DNA from: Mesorhizobium sp. B1-1-8
Lineage (GTDB): Bacteria; Pseudomonadota; Alphaproteobacteria; Rhizobiales; Rhizobiaceae
Assembly: GCF_006442795.2 (NCBI RefSeq)
Contig: NZ_CP083956.1
Location: forward strand, 4,689,501-4,753,500
DNA length: 64,000 bases
Direction: 5' to 3'
The notes below the pieces were generated by a model, which saw only the letters and a program-made list of their open reading frames with translations, did not search any database and had not been told where the DNA came from. The position numbers were made by a program, and so were the translations under genes. Positions 52,031 to 60,380 of this stretch are shown piece by piece (the first letter of the stretch is position 1; each line of letters opens with the position of its first letter).

Positions 52031-52408
52031 ATGAAATCCATCACCATCAAACGGGTGGTCGCAGCGGTGCTGGCTGGGGCGTTTATTTCAGCGATGCCGG
52101 GTGCCGAGGCGGCCGGTTCGCTGGCAGGCAGCGTGGGCGACAAGCGCTTTCCGCCGCCCTTGTCTGGAAATCCCAAGGACCAATGCACCAGCGCCTACAG
52201 GTCCTATGTCGCGGCGAGCGGCCATTCGGCCTATGCCACGACTTTCTATACGCGCGTGGTGGACCTGTATGTCGTTTGCGGCAAGGCGCTCAACGCACCG
52301 TCGCAGAAGGCCGCGGAGAACATGGCGATGGCCAACTGCCAGGGTGGCCTGAAGAAGTGGCGACTCAACACGGCAAGCGGCGGCTGCGCGATCGCGGCGT
52401 CGAAATAG
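52031..52408 (+). CDS. Secreted Cys-rich small protein (DUF4189-like), copy 2
   Basis: The 125-aa protein has the same plan as copy 1: signal peptide (IKRVVAAVLAGAFISAMPGA, cut near AEAAGSLAG), CTSAYRSYVAASGHSAYATT, LNAPSQKAAENMAMANCQGG and the ending CAIAASK. The copies share the first cleavage region, the HSAYA stretch and the NAPSQ-AAE motif. They form a tandem duplicate between the macrodomain gene and mccA. Function unknown. Confidence 0.72.
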   Translation: MKSITIKRVVAAVLAGAFISAMPGAEAAGSLAGSVGDKRFPPPLSGNPKDQCTSAYRSYVAASGHSAYATTFYTRVVDLYVVCGKALNAPSQKAAENMAMANCQGGLKKWRLNTASGGCAIAASK

Positions 52409-52457
52409 GCAGGCGCCCGCCAGGCTGGTGCCGCCCGATGCAAAACGGGAGGGCACC

Positions 52458-54419
52458 ATGTTCGGCAAGATCCTGATCGCCAATCGCGGCGAGATCGCCT
52501 GCCGCGTCATCCGCACCGCCCGCAAGCTCGGCGTGCGCACCGTGGCCGTCTATTCGGACGCCGACGCGCGTGCCCTGCATGTCGAGATGGCCGACGAAGC
52601 GGTGCATATCGGCCCCTCGCCCGCCGGCGAAAGCTATCTGCGCGGCGACCGGATCGTCGCGGCCGCACTCGCCACCGGCGCGGAGGCCATCCATCCCGGC
52701 TACGGCTTTCTGTCGGAGAACCCCGATTTCGTCGACCAGGTGACGGCGGCCGGGCTCATCTTCGTCGGCCCGTCGGCGGCCTCGATCCGCGCCATGGGCC
52801 TGAAGGACGCCGCCAAGCGGCTGATGGAAAAGGCCGGCGTGCCGGTGGTGCCCGGCTACCACGGCGAGGCGCAGGAGATCGTGCTGCTTGCCTCCAAGGC
52901 GCGCGAGATCGGCTACCCGGTGCTGATCAAGGCGCGCGCCGGCGGCGGCGGCAAGGGCATGCGGCGCGTCGACCACCCGGATGATTTCTCCGAGGCGCTA
53001 TCCGGCGCGCGGCGCGAAGCCAAGGCCGCCTTCGGCGACGACCGCGTGCTGGTGGAAAAGTATGTCGACAAGCCGCGCCACATCGAGGTGCAGGTGTTCG
53101 GCGACAATTTTGGCAATGCCGTGCATCTCTACGAACGCGATTGCTCGGCGCAGCGCCGCCACCAGAAGGTGATCGAGGAAGCGCCGGCGCCGGGCATGAC
53201 GCCGGCGTTGCGCAAGGCGATGACGGAAGCGGCGGTGAAGGCCGCCAAGGCGATCGGCTATTCCGGCGCCGGCACCATCGAGTTCATCGTCGATGCCTCG
53301 CAGGGGCTCAAGGCCGACCGCTTCTGGTTCATGGAGATGAACACGCGCCTCCAGGTCGAGCACCCCGTCACCGAGATGGTCACCGGCGTCGATCTGGTGG
53401 AATGGCAATTGCGCGTGGCGGCCGGCGAAAAGCTGCCGAAGGCGCAAGCCGAGATCGGGCTTGCCGGCCACGCCTTCGAGGCGCGCATCTATGCCGAGGA
53501 CGCGGCGAAAGGCTTCCTGCCGGCGACGGGCACGCTTTATCACCTGAAATTCCCAGACGCGGCCCCGGAGGGTGCCGCAATGCGCATCGAGGCCGGCGTG
53601 CGGGCCGGCGATGCGATCTCGCCCTTCTACGACCCGATGATCGCCAAGCTGGTGGTGCAAGGCAAGGATAGGGCCGCAGCACTTGCCGCGCTGCGCAAAA
53701 CGCTGGCGCAAACCGAAGTGGCCGGCTCGACGGTCAACACCGGCTTTCTCGCCGCCCTTGCCGCCGACGCCGATTTCCAGGCGGGCGACGTGGATACCGG
53801 CCTGATCGGCAGGCATCAGGAAGCACTGGTCGCCATACCACCTCCCGGCGACGAGGTAATCGCCGCGGCAGCGCTTGCGGCGACCGGCGCTGATGCGCCG
53901 GGCATCGCTGCCGATCCGTGGTCCGCGCTTGCCGGCTACGCGCATTTCCACACGCTGGCGCGGCGCACCCGCCTGCGCTACGGCGAGGAGAACATCCTGG
54001 CGCGGGTCTCGGCGCGGCCGGACGGACGCTTCCAGGTGGCGCTGGAAGCGCCGCATGACGCAATCAATTCACATGACCTCAGGAATATGCCGCGCGCCGC
54101 CCGCTGGCCCGGCCACGTCACCGTATTCGAAGGCGCGATCGGCTATGCCTTCGCGGTTCCCGATCCGCTCGCCAAGGCCGACGAAGCGGGTGCCGCGTCA
54201 GGCAGCCTGCGCGCGCCGATGCCTGGCCTTGTCAAGCTGGTGCGGGCGGCAGCGGGCGATGCGGTGATGAAGGGCCAACCCCTGCTGATTCTCGAGGCGA
54301 TGAAGATGGAGCACACCATCGCCGCCCCGCATGACGGGGTGATCGCCGAGATTGCAGCCGAAGGCGCGCAGGTGAGCGACGGCACCGTGCTGGTGCGCTT
54401 CGAGGACGGCCAGGGCTAA
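52458..54419 (+). CDS. mccA: Methylcrotonyl-CoA carboxylase alpha (biotin) subunit
   Basis: The 653-aa biotin subunit starts MFGKILIANRGEIACRVIRT. It has the ATP-grasp biotin carboxylase (RAGGGGKGMRRV, FMEMNTRLQVEHPVTEM) and the C-terminal biotinyl domain with EAMKMEH. It also contains the MCC-specific middle region with HFHTLARRTRLRYGEENIL. The ATG at 52458 follows GGGAGGGC. Together with mccB it makes a complete MCC pair, but the genes are not adjacent: three other genes lie between. Confidence 0.93.
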   Translation: MFGKILIANRGEIACRVIRTARKLGVRTVAVYSDADARALHVEMADEAVHIGPSPAGESYLRGDRIVAAALATGAEAIHPGYGFLSENPDFVDQVTAAGLIFVGPSAASIRAMGLKDAAKRLMEKAGVPVVPGYHGEAQEIVLLASKAREIGYPVLIKARAGGGGKGMRRVDHPDDFSEALSGARREAKAAFGDDRVLVEKYVDKPRHIEVQVFGDNFGNAVHLYERDCSAQRRHQKVIEEAPAPGMTPALRKAMTEAAVKAAKAIGYSGAGTIEFIVDASQGLKADRFWFMEMNTRLQVEHPVTEMVTGVDLVEWQLRVAAGEKLPKAQAEIGLAGHAFEARIYAEDAAKGFLPATGTLYHLKFPDAAPEGAAMRIEAGVRAGDAISPFYDPMIAKLVVQGKDRAAALAALRKTLAQTEVAGSTVNTGFLAALAADADFQAGDVDTGLIGRHQEALVAIPPPGDEVIAAAALAATGADAPGIAADPWSALAGYAHFHTLARRTRLRYGEENILARVSARPDGRFQVALEAPHDAINSHDLRNMPRAARWPGHVTVFEGAIGYAFAVPDPLAKADEAGAASGSLRAPMPGLVKLVRAAAGDAVMKGQPLLILEAMKMEHTIAAPHDGVIAEIAAEGAQVSDGTVLVRFEDGQG

Positions 54420-54422
54420 AAG

Positions 54423-54449
54423 AAATGGCCGGGACGAGCCCGGCCATTT
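54423..54449. terminator. Bidirectional terminator between mccA and the binding-protein gene
   Basis: AAATGGCCGGG and CCCGGCCATTT form an 11-bp stem with a 5-nt loop and A/T flanks on both sides. It lies 4 nt after the mccA stop and 28 nt from the end of the convergent binding-protein gene, so it could serve both. Confidence 0.85.
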
Positions 54450-54477
54450 CCCATTTCCATTTGTTCTGCCGAAGCGA

Positions 54478-55599
54478 TTACGGCTTGATCGGCGCGTATT
54501 TGCCGTCGTGCCACTGGTTGATGTCATAGCTGGCGTTCTTCAGGTCGCCCTTCTCGTCGAAGGTGACATCGCCGACAACGGTGCTGAACGGCGTGCCGTT
54601 CTTCAAGGCTGCGGCGACCTTGGCCGGATCGTCGGTTCCGGCGCGCTTGACGCCCTCGGCGACGGCCTGAATCACCGCGTAGGAGAACAGCGTGAAGCCT
54701 TCCGGCGTGAAGCCGCCGGCCTTGATCTTGGCGACGGCGTCCTTGGCTTCGGGCTTGGCCTGCGGGTCCGACGGGAACACGAACAGCGTGCCTTCACCGG
54801 CCGGGCCGGCGACCTGCCAGAATTCCGGCGAGGCGATCGAGTCCGGCATGATCAGCTGGAACTTGACGTTCTGTTCGGCCGACTGACGCAGGATGAGGCC
54901 GGCCTCGGGGTGATAGCCACCGAAATAGACGACATCCGCTTTGAGCTCCTTCAGCTTGGTGACCAGAGCCGAATAATCCTTCTCGCCGGCATTGATGCCT
55001 TCATAGTCGACTTCCTTGAGGCCATTGGCATTCATGGTCGCCTTCACGGCATCGGCAACGCCCTGCCCGTAGGCGCTCTTGTCGTGCAGGATGACGACGT
55101 TCTTGCCGGCATATTTCTTGGCGATCCACGGGCCGATGAAGGCGCCCTGCGCATCGTCACGCGTATAAAGGCGCATGATCGTCGGCCAGCCGGACTTGGC
55201 CGCGTCGTCAGTAAGCTTCGGGTTGGACGAAGCCGGACTCATCATCAGCGTGCCTGCCTCGGCATAGACGGCGGAGGCCGGAATGCTCGAGCCCGAACAG
55301 GCATGGCCGTCGACGAATTTGACGCTGTTGGCGACGATCCGGTTGGCGACCGACACCGCCTGCTTCGGATCGCACTGATCGTCCTCGATGTCGAGCTTGA
55401 TCATCGAGCCGTTGACGCCGCCCGCCGCGTTGATGGCGTCGGCGGCGGCCTGCGCGCCCTGCTTGAACTGGTCACCGATGTTGGCGAGCTGCCCGGTCAT
55501 CGGGCCGACCACCGCAATGGTGATGTCGTCAGCGAAGGCAACCGGCGCACTCATCATCAGGCCCAATGCGGCCGCGCTCAAAATACCCAATTTTTTCAT
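54478..55599 (-). CDS. Branched-chain amino-acid ABC transporter binding protein
   Basis: The 373-aa periplasmic protein has the signal peptide MKKLGILSAAALGLMMSAPV (cut near FADDIT) and the LivJ/BraC-type two-lobe fold: IAVVGPMTGQLANIGDQFKQ, GSSIPASAVYAEAGTLMMSP, HDKSAYGQGVADAVKATM and VYFGGYHPEAGLILRQSAEQ. It binds leucine, isoleucine or valine; other amino acids are possible. Its neighbours in the leucine-breakdown region support a branched-chain role. No permease or ATPase genes are visible in this window, so it stands alone here. Confidence 0.88.
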   Translation of the reverse strand: MKKLGILSAAALGLMMSAPVAFADDITIAVVGPMTGQLANIGDQFKQGAQAAADAINAAGGVNGSMIKLDIEDDQCDPKQAVSVANRIVANSVKFVDGHACSGSSIPASAVYAEAGTLMMSPASSNPKLTDDAAKSGWPTIMRLYTRDDAQGAFIGPWIAKKYAGKNVVILHDKSAYGQGVADAVKATMNANGLKEVDYEGINAGEKDYSALVTKLKELKADVVYFGGYHPEAGLILRQSAEQNVKFQLIMPDSIASPEFWQVAGPAGEGTLFVFPSDPQAKPEAKDAVAKIKAGGFTPEGFTLFSYAVIQAVAEGVKRAGTDDPAKVAAALKNGTPFSTVVGDVTFDEKGDLKNASYDINQWHDGKYAPIKP

Positions 55600-55968
55600 G
55601 ACAATAAGAACTCCTCCACTTGCGCGCGGCCGCCGGCCGCGCTTCTTCCAGAAGCCGGGACAATTTCACCCTTCGCTGAAACTGTCGAGAGGACAACTCC
55701 GCAGATTTTGGTTCATTGCGATGAGGATTTCTTGGGCCAAGGGCTTGGAAGCCGACCGGGCGCAAAATGCAAAAGCCGCGCCAGCCTGTTCCGGCCGGTC
55801 GCGGCTTTTTGCGATCGAGCTTCCCCGGCGCCTCGGCGCGTGAACCCGCTCGCTTCCCTGTTTTGTTGCACGGCTTGAGTTCGTCGAGCTGCCGCGTTCT
55901 TGGTCTTGATGATCGGCCGTCTTGTCGCGGCCTTGCCCCTGTTTAGCCTTCGGTCGTTGCGCCGGAGA
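55600..55968. other. Intergenic region upstream of the binding-protein gene
   Basis: No gene is seen. It holds the promoter region for the binding protein and a strong stem-loop (55769-55812). Nothing else with structure was recognised. Confidence 0.4.
55769..55812 (-). terminator. Terminator downstream of the Sel1-like gene
   Basis: GCAAAAGCCGCG (55769-55780) pairs with CGCGGCTTTTTGC (55800-55812). On the minus transcript the stem is followed by an AT-rich run, as for a rho-independent terminator of the Sel1-like gene. The 19-nt loop is GC-rich. Confidence 0.6.
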
Positions 55969-56235
55969 TCAGTGCATCGTCATCCATTCGCGCGCTTCGC
56001 GCAGCGCCCTGGCGATCTCGACCTTCGACATCGTGGCCGACAGTTCCGAGCGCAGCTCGGCGGCGCGGGCCGAGCCCTTGATCGCGGCGATGTTGAACCA
56101 TTTGTGGGCGGCAACGACGTCGGCCGCGCAATCGCGGCCGGTTGCATACATTATGCCCAGTTCGAAAAGAATGTCGGCCTGGGCAGTTGCCCCCATGGCG
56201 CCGAAGCCGGCTTCAAGCATTTCAAAACGTGCCAT
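55969..56235 (-). CDS. Small Sel1-like repeat protein
   Basis: The 88-aa protein has one clear Sel1-type repeat: ILFELGIMYATGRDCAADVV, AAHKWFNIAAIKGSARAAEL, the A-x3-YATGR-x-C pattern common in Sel1 helices. Solo Sel1 units serve in protein contacts; no enzyme is implied. It has no signal peptide. Its neighbours give no pathway. Confidence 0.75.
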   Translation of the reverse strand: MARFEMLEAGFGAMGATAQADILFELGIMYATGRDCAADVVAAHKWFNIAAIKGSARAAELRSELSATMSKVEIARALREAREWMTMH

Positions 56236-56671
56236 TTCAATCCCCTGTCTGCTCCCGAGAGCTGCCTCCTTCTGTCCCTTGATTTCCCTTGGGGCGGGCC
56301 GCTCTTTCGATGCTTTGGAGGATGACGGCTGGCGTTGAATCCGTCGTTAAATGGCTTGCTTAATTTGAGGAAAACAAAGCTAAAACAAGAAGTAAACACG
56401 AAAAACTGTTAAGCATAGGAAGCGCGCAATTCTGCCTTTTCGCGTCAAATTCGACGAAAATTTCGAACCCGTGAATCAAGACTTCGCTAACCACGGAAAC
56501 CGAAGACTTTTCCGCAGTTGGTTTGTTTCGAGCCCGTCGCCCACGCGAAAATCCCTGCAACCTTCCGTGGCGGCACCGCTTTCGTTTTGGCAACGGCTGG
56601 ATTAGCCTTCCGTATGCGTAAGGGGCGGAAGGGCGGATGGAGTCCCGACGGAACCTATAGGGAGGACAGAG
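56236..56671. other. Intergenic region between divergent Sel1-like and DUF2147 genes
   Basis: No ORF with good support. It should hold divergent promoters. A short A/T-rich run lies near 56374-56400 (AAACAAAGCTAAAACAAG). The DUF2147 gene has GGGAGGACAGAG before its ATG. Confidence 0.4.
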
Positions 56672-57013
56672 ATGTTTCGAAAAGTGAGCCTGGCCCTGGC
56701 GGCCACCTTGATCATGGCAGGCGCAGCCTGGGCCGACCCGATCGAAGGCAATTGGAAAACGCAATCCGGCGAGACCGCCACGATCGACGGCGGCGGAACA
56801 TTCACTATTACGCTCAAGACCGGCAAATATGCCGGCAAGACCATCGGGTCGCTGAAGGCGGCCGGCGACAACAAATATGCCGGCAACATCACCGATCCGG
56901 CCAACGACAAGACCTATTCCGGCAAGGCGACGCTCTCCGGCGCTTCGCTCAAGATGAGCGGCTGCGTGCTGGGCGGCCTCATCTGCAAGAGCCAGACCTG
57001 GCACAAGCTCTGA
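56672..57013 (+). CDS. DUF2147-family secreted protein
   Basis: The 113-aa protein has a signal peptide (MFRKVSLALAATLIMAGAAW, cut near ADPIEGNW). It shows the DUF2147 pattern GNWKTQSGETATIDGGG, TLKTGKYAGKTIGSLKAAGD, DKTYSGKATLSGASLKMSGC and GGLICKSQTWHKL with two cysteines. Fold is a small beta-barrel; function unknown. A terminator follows at 57039. Confidence 0.85.
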   Translation: MFRKVSLALAATLIMAGAAWADPIEGNWKTQSGETATIDGGGTFTITLKTGKYAGKTIGSLKAAGDNKYAGNITDPANDKTYSGKATLSGASLKMSGCVLGGLICKSQTWHKL

Positions 57014-57038
57014 AAGCCTGTCCAAAGACGATGTGAAA

Positions 57039-57067
57039 ACGGGGCCCGGGCGGCCCCGTTCTTCTTT
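57039..57067 (+). terminator. Terminator downstream of the DUF2147 gene
   Basis: AACGGGGC and GCCCCGTT flank a 6-nt loop and are followed by CTTCTTTATG. The stem is 8 bp. It ends 26-54 nt after the stop of the DUF2147 gene. Confidence 0.75.
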
Positions 57068-57215
57068 ATGTTTGAGGAGCGCCGGACAGGCATACCCGGT
57101 GCCCACCCGCGCTTAAAACCCTCATCAATCAAGTTGAACCGCGGATGAATACCGGTCTCAGAACCGGTTCAGAGGGGTTCGGGCATTCTCTCCCGCATCG
57201 AAGGAGAGAAACCCA

Positions 57216-57362
57216 ATGCTTGCCCGCCGCTTCACCATCGTCTGTCTGCTGATGAGCCTGTTCGGCATGTTCTTCGCCATTCTGGTGGCCGAAGCCGGCC
57301 GGCCCGACCGCTCCTTGGACAGGCCCTGCCAGTTCGGCTGCATGAACCATTTCAGCCGCTGA
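57216..57362 (+). CDS. Small membrane protein, 48 aa
   Basis: The ATG at 57216 follows AAGGAGAG at a spacing of 7 nt, a near-perfect ribosome site. The peptide MLARRFTIVCLLMSLFGMFF, then AILVAEAGRPDRSLDRPCQFGC has one hydrophobic segment and two to three cysteines in the C-terminal tail. It could be a membrane-anchored or periplasmic-tail peptide. No family is recognised. Another small gene follows within 35 nt. Confidence 0.6.
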   Translation: MLARRFTIVCLLMSLFGMFFAILVAEAGRPDRSLDRPCQFGCMNHFSR

Positions 57363-57396
57363 AACGACCAATCCTCGAAACCGGGAAACAACCACC

Positions 57397-57570
57397 ATGG
57401 ACCGCATCGCCCCCAGTATAATCGACACTCTCCGGCTCCTGCCGCGGGCGATGCTCATCCTGATGCTGTTTATCGTCCCTGTATTGGCCGTGCCGATGAT
57501 GCGCGCCGACACCGAGGCGCCGAAAAAGGGCGTCGGTTTTGTGCTGCTGGTCAGCCTGCAGCGCGGATAA
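57397..57570 (+). CDS. Small membrane protein, 57 aa
   Basis: The ATG at 57397 has GGGAAACAACC before it. The product reads MDRIAPSIIDTLRLLPRAML, then ILMLFIVPVLAVPMM as one membrane helix, and a short basic tail (APKKGVGFVLLVSLQRG). It follows the 48-aa gene by 34 nt on the same strand and may be co-transcribed. Coding status rests on ribosome site, position and hydrophobic design. Confidence 0.5.
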   Translation: MDRIAPSIIDTLRLLPRAMLILMLFIVPVLAVPMMRADTEAPKKGVGFVLLVSLQRG

Positions 57571-57654
57571 CACGGTCAAAGAAAAACGACACGCCAGGCC
57601 AGCTTCCCGTTCGCTACCCCTCCCAAGCGCTCGCCTAAGTCTCTATATTGGGCC

Positions 57655-59157
57655 ATGGAAAAGCGAATCTACCCCCAAGCCATCGAATCGGTCGTCATGC
57701 CGGAGCCTTTCGGCAGGCAGAGTTTCGACAACGCCCGCAAAGCGGTCGAAGCGTTGCAAATGCTCTACGATCGCAACACCAAATTCCTGCGCGATTCCTT
57801 CGCCGCGCTTGCCGCCGGCGGCGACGAGAGCAAGCGCTACCGGGCTTTCTACCCGCAGATCGGCGTCACCACGACCTCGTTCACCCAGATCGACTCGCGC
57901 CAGGCCTATGGCCATATGCCGACGCCCGGCCACTTCGCCACCACCATCACCCAGCCGTTGCTGTTTGAAAACTACCTCATCGAGCAGCTTCGCCTGATCA
58001 TGCGCAATCACGGCGTGTCGGTGACGGTCTCGGAATCGACTACACCGATCCCGCTGCATTTCGCCTTCCTTGAGGGCACCTATGTCGACGGCGCGGCTGC
58101 CGAGCGCATCAAGCGGCCGATCCGCGACCTGTTCGATGTGCCGGACCTCGACGGCACCGACGACCAGATCGCCAATGGCACGTTCGAGGTGGCGTTCGGT
58201 GAACCGAGGCCGCTGGCGCCGTTCACGGCGCAACGCATCGATTATTCGCTGCATCGCATGACGCATTACACGGCGACCAGTCCGCAGCATTTCCAGAACT
58301 TCGTGCTGTTCACCAACTATCAGTTCTACATCGACGAGTTCGTCGCGCGCGCCCGCGACCTGATGGAGAAAGGCGGTGACGGCTACAGCGAATTCATCGA
58401 GCCGGGCAATGTCGTGACCCGCGCCGGCGCCGGCCTGGCGAGCGAAGGCACGCCGCCGCAGCGCCTGCCGCAGATGCCGGCCTATCATCTGAAGAAACCC
58501 GACCATGGCGGCATCACCATGGTCAATATCGGCGTCGGCCCGTCCAATGCCAAGACCATCACCGACCATATCGCGGTGCTTCGGCCGCATGCCTGGGTGA
58601 TGCTCGGCCACTGCGCGGGCCTGCGCAACACGCAGGCGCTGGGCGACTATGTGCTGGCGCATGCCTATGTGCGCGAGGACCATGTGCTGGACGACGATCT
58701 GCCGGTCTGGGTGCCGATCCCGCCGCTGGCGGAAATCCAGGTGGCGCTACAGGAGGCGGTGGCCGAAGTGACGGGGCTTTCCGGCTATGATCTGAAGCGC
58801 ATCATGCGCACCGGCACTGTCGCCACCATCGATAACCGCAACTGGGAGCTGCGCGACCAGCGTGGGCCGGTGCAGCGCCTGTCGCAGTCACGCGCTATCG
58901 CGCTCGACATGGAATCGGCAACGATCGCCGCCAACGGCTTCCGCTTCCGCGTGCCTTACGGCACGCTGCTGTGCGTCTCCGACAAACCGCTGCATGGCGA
59001 GCTGAAGCTGCCCGGCATGGCGACCGAATTCTACAAGCGGCAGGTGGCGCAGCATCTCACCATCGGCATCAAGGCGATGGAGAAGCTGGCCGAGATGCCG
59101 ATGGAACGGCTGCATTCGCGCAAGCTCAGAAGTTTTTCCGAGACGGCCTTCCAATAG
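57655..59157 (+). CDS. amn: AMP nucleosidase
   Basis: The 500-aa enzyme splits AMP into adenine and ribose-5-phosphate and is usually phosphate/ATP regulated. The N-terminal regulatory domain spans about residues 1-230 (ALQMLYDRNTKFLRDSFAAL, FYPQIGVTTTSFTQIDSRQA, YGHMPTPGHFATTITQP). The C-terminal nucleosidase domain has VNIGVGPSNAKTITDHIAVL, HAWVMLGHCAGLRNTQ and ALDMESATIAANGFRFRVPY. All parts are present at normal length. Confidence 0.94.
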   Translation: MEKRIYPQAIESVVMPEPFGRQSFDNARKAVEALQMLYDRNTKFLRDSFAALAAGGDESKRYRAFYPQIGVTTTSFTQIDSRQAYGHMPTPGHFATTITQPLLFENYLIEQLRLIMRNHGVSVTVSESTTPIPLHFAFLEGTYVDGAAAERIKRPIRDLFDVPDLDGTDDQIANGTFEVAFGEPRPLAPFTAQRIDYSLHRMTHYTATSPQHFQNFVLFTNYQFYIDEFVARARDLMEKGGDGYSEFIEPGNVVTRAGAGLASEGTPPQRLPQMPAYHLKKPDHGGITMVNIGVGPSNAKTITDHIAVLRPHAWVMLGHCAGLRNTQALGDYVLAHAYVREDHVLDDDLPVWVPIPPLAEIQVALQEAVAEVTGLSGYDLKRIMRTGTVATIDNRNWELRDQRGPVQRLSQSRAIALDMESATIAANGFRFRVPYGTLLCVSDKPLHGELKLPGMATEFYKRQVAQHLTIGIKAMEKLAEMPMERLHSRKLRSFSETAFQ

Positions 59158-59294
59158 CCGGCCGGCGCACCAAATCCAGCGAGGCTAATCGTCTTGCGAA
59201 TTCGTCTTGCCGATTCGTCGTCTTGCTTGAGCCGCAATTTGGCCGATAAGCAGGCCGAACAGATTGCCGGCGGCATCAGCAGACCACGACCTCG

Positions 59295-60341
59295 ATGACA
59301 ACAGGCGGCGCGCGCTCGAATATGGTGGCTGGGGTGGCATTCCTGGCGATGATGGCATGCTCGGCCGCCTTGCTGGCCGGGTTCTTCGGCACGCTGCACC
59401 CGGCTTTCGATTCCTTCTCGCATTTCCGCATTCATCTCTGCGTGCTGACGGCGCTGCTGGCGCTGCCGCTGCTCGCCAGCTCGTATCGGCTGCAGGCGGC
59501 TGCGGCGCTCGTCTTTGCGATCGCCAGTCTCGCCACGACGATAAACGCGCTGCCCAGGCTGTGGCCGGTGCAGGCGGTCGCCAGGCCCGCCGACCAGATC
59601 GTCTACACCCTGCTGCAGATGAATTTGCGCTTCGACAATCCGACGCCGAAGAAAGTGCTGTCGCTGATCGGCCGGACCAATCCCGACGTGATCACCCTCG
59701 ACGAGGTATCGGGTATGTGGACGACCGAGCTTGGCTACATAACCAGCGCCTATCCGTACCGGATCCTGTGCCCCTATCCCAACGGCATATTCGGCGTCGC
59801 TCTGCTCTCGCGCCGGCCCTTCGCAGCCGGGACAGAGCCGCGCTGCGAACCGCGCGGCGCGATGGCGACCGCGACGGTCGATTTCGGCGGCACCGGCGTC
59901 GATGTCGCCGCGATCCATTTGAGCTGGCCCTGGCCGCGCGAGCAGTACTGGCAAATCGGTGAATTGGCGGAGCGGCTTTCCTCGCTCGGCGACACGGCGA
60001 TCGTGGCCGGCGACTGTAATGCGGCGCCGTGGAGCGCCGCGGTGCGGCGCGTCGCCTCGCTCGGCGGACTGACAATCATGCCCTCGGCCGGGCCGACCTG
60101 GATGCATCGGAAATTGCCTGACTTCCTGCGGCGCTATGCCGGACTGCCGATCGATCAGGTGTTCAGCAAGGGCGGCGTGAGGATCCATTCGTCGACGCGG
60201 CTGGAAGACACCGGCTCGGACCATCTTCCCGTGCTGGTCGAATTCTCGGTCGGATCAGCGGATAAAAAGCCCGGCGACGAGCATGAGACAGCACTGGCGG
60301 CGAGCGAAGTGTCGCAAAAATCAAAAACAGAGCCGCTGTGA
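59295..60341 (+). CDS. Membrane-anchored endonuclease/exonuclease/phosphatase-family protein
   Basis: The 348-aa protein has two to three N-terminal hydrophobic segments (VAGVAFLAMMACSAALLAGF, HLCVLTALLALPLLASS, LVFAIASLATTI). The EEP domain follows: LLQMNLRFDNPTPKKVL, DVITLDEVSG (metal Glu), VAAIHLSWPWPREQYWQIGE and VAGDCNAAPWSAAVRRV, then DQVF and GSDHLPVLVEF (catalytic Asp-His). It hydrolyses phosphodiesters; the target is unknown. Confidence 0.85.
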   Translation: MTTGGARSNMVAGVAFLAMMACSAALLAGFFGTLHPAFDSFSHFRIHLCVLTALLALPLLASSYRLQAAAALVFAIASLATTINALPRLWPVQAVARPADQIVYTLLQMNLRFDNPTPKKVLSLIGRTNPDVITLDEVSGMWTTELGYITSAYPYRILCPYPNGIFGVALLSRRPFAAGTEPRCEPRGAMATATVDFGGTGVDVAAIHLSWPWPREQYWQIGELAERLSSLGDTAIVAGDCNAAPWSAAVRRVASLGGLTIMPSAGPTWMHRKLPDFLRRYAGLPIDQVFSKGGVRIHSSTRLEDTGSDHLPVLVEFSVGSADKKPGDEHETALAASEVSQKSKTEPL

Positions 60342-60380
60342 GCCTTCACACCAGGGCGCCCCTCCAGCATCAACGATCCT

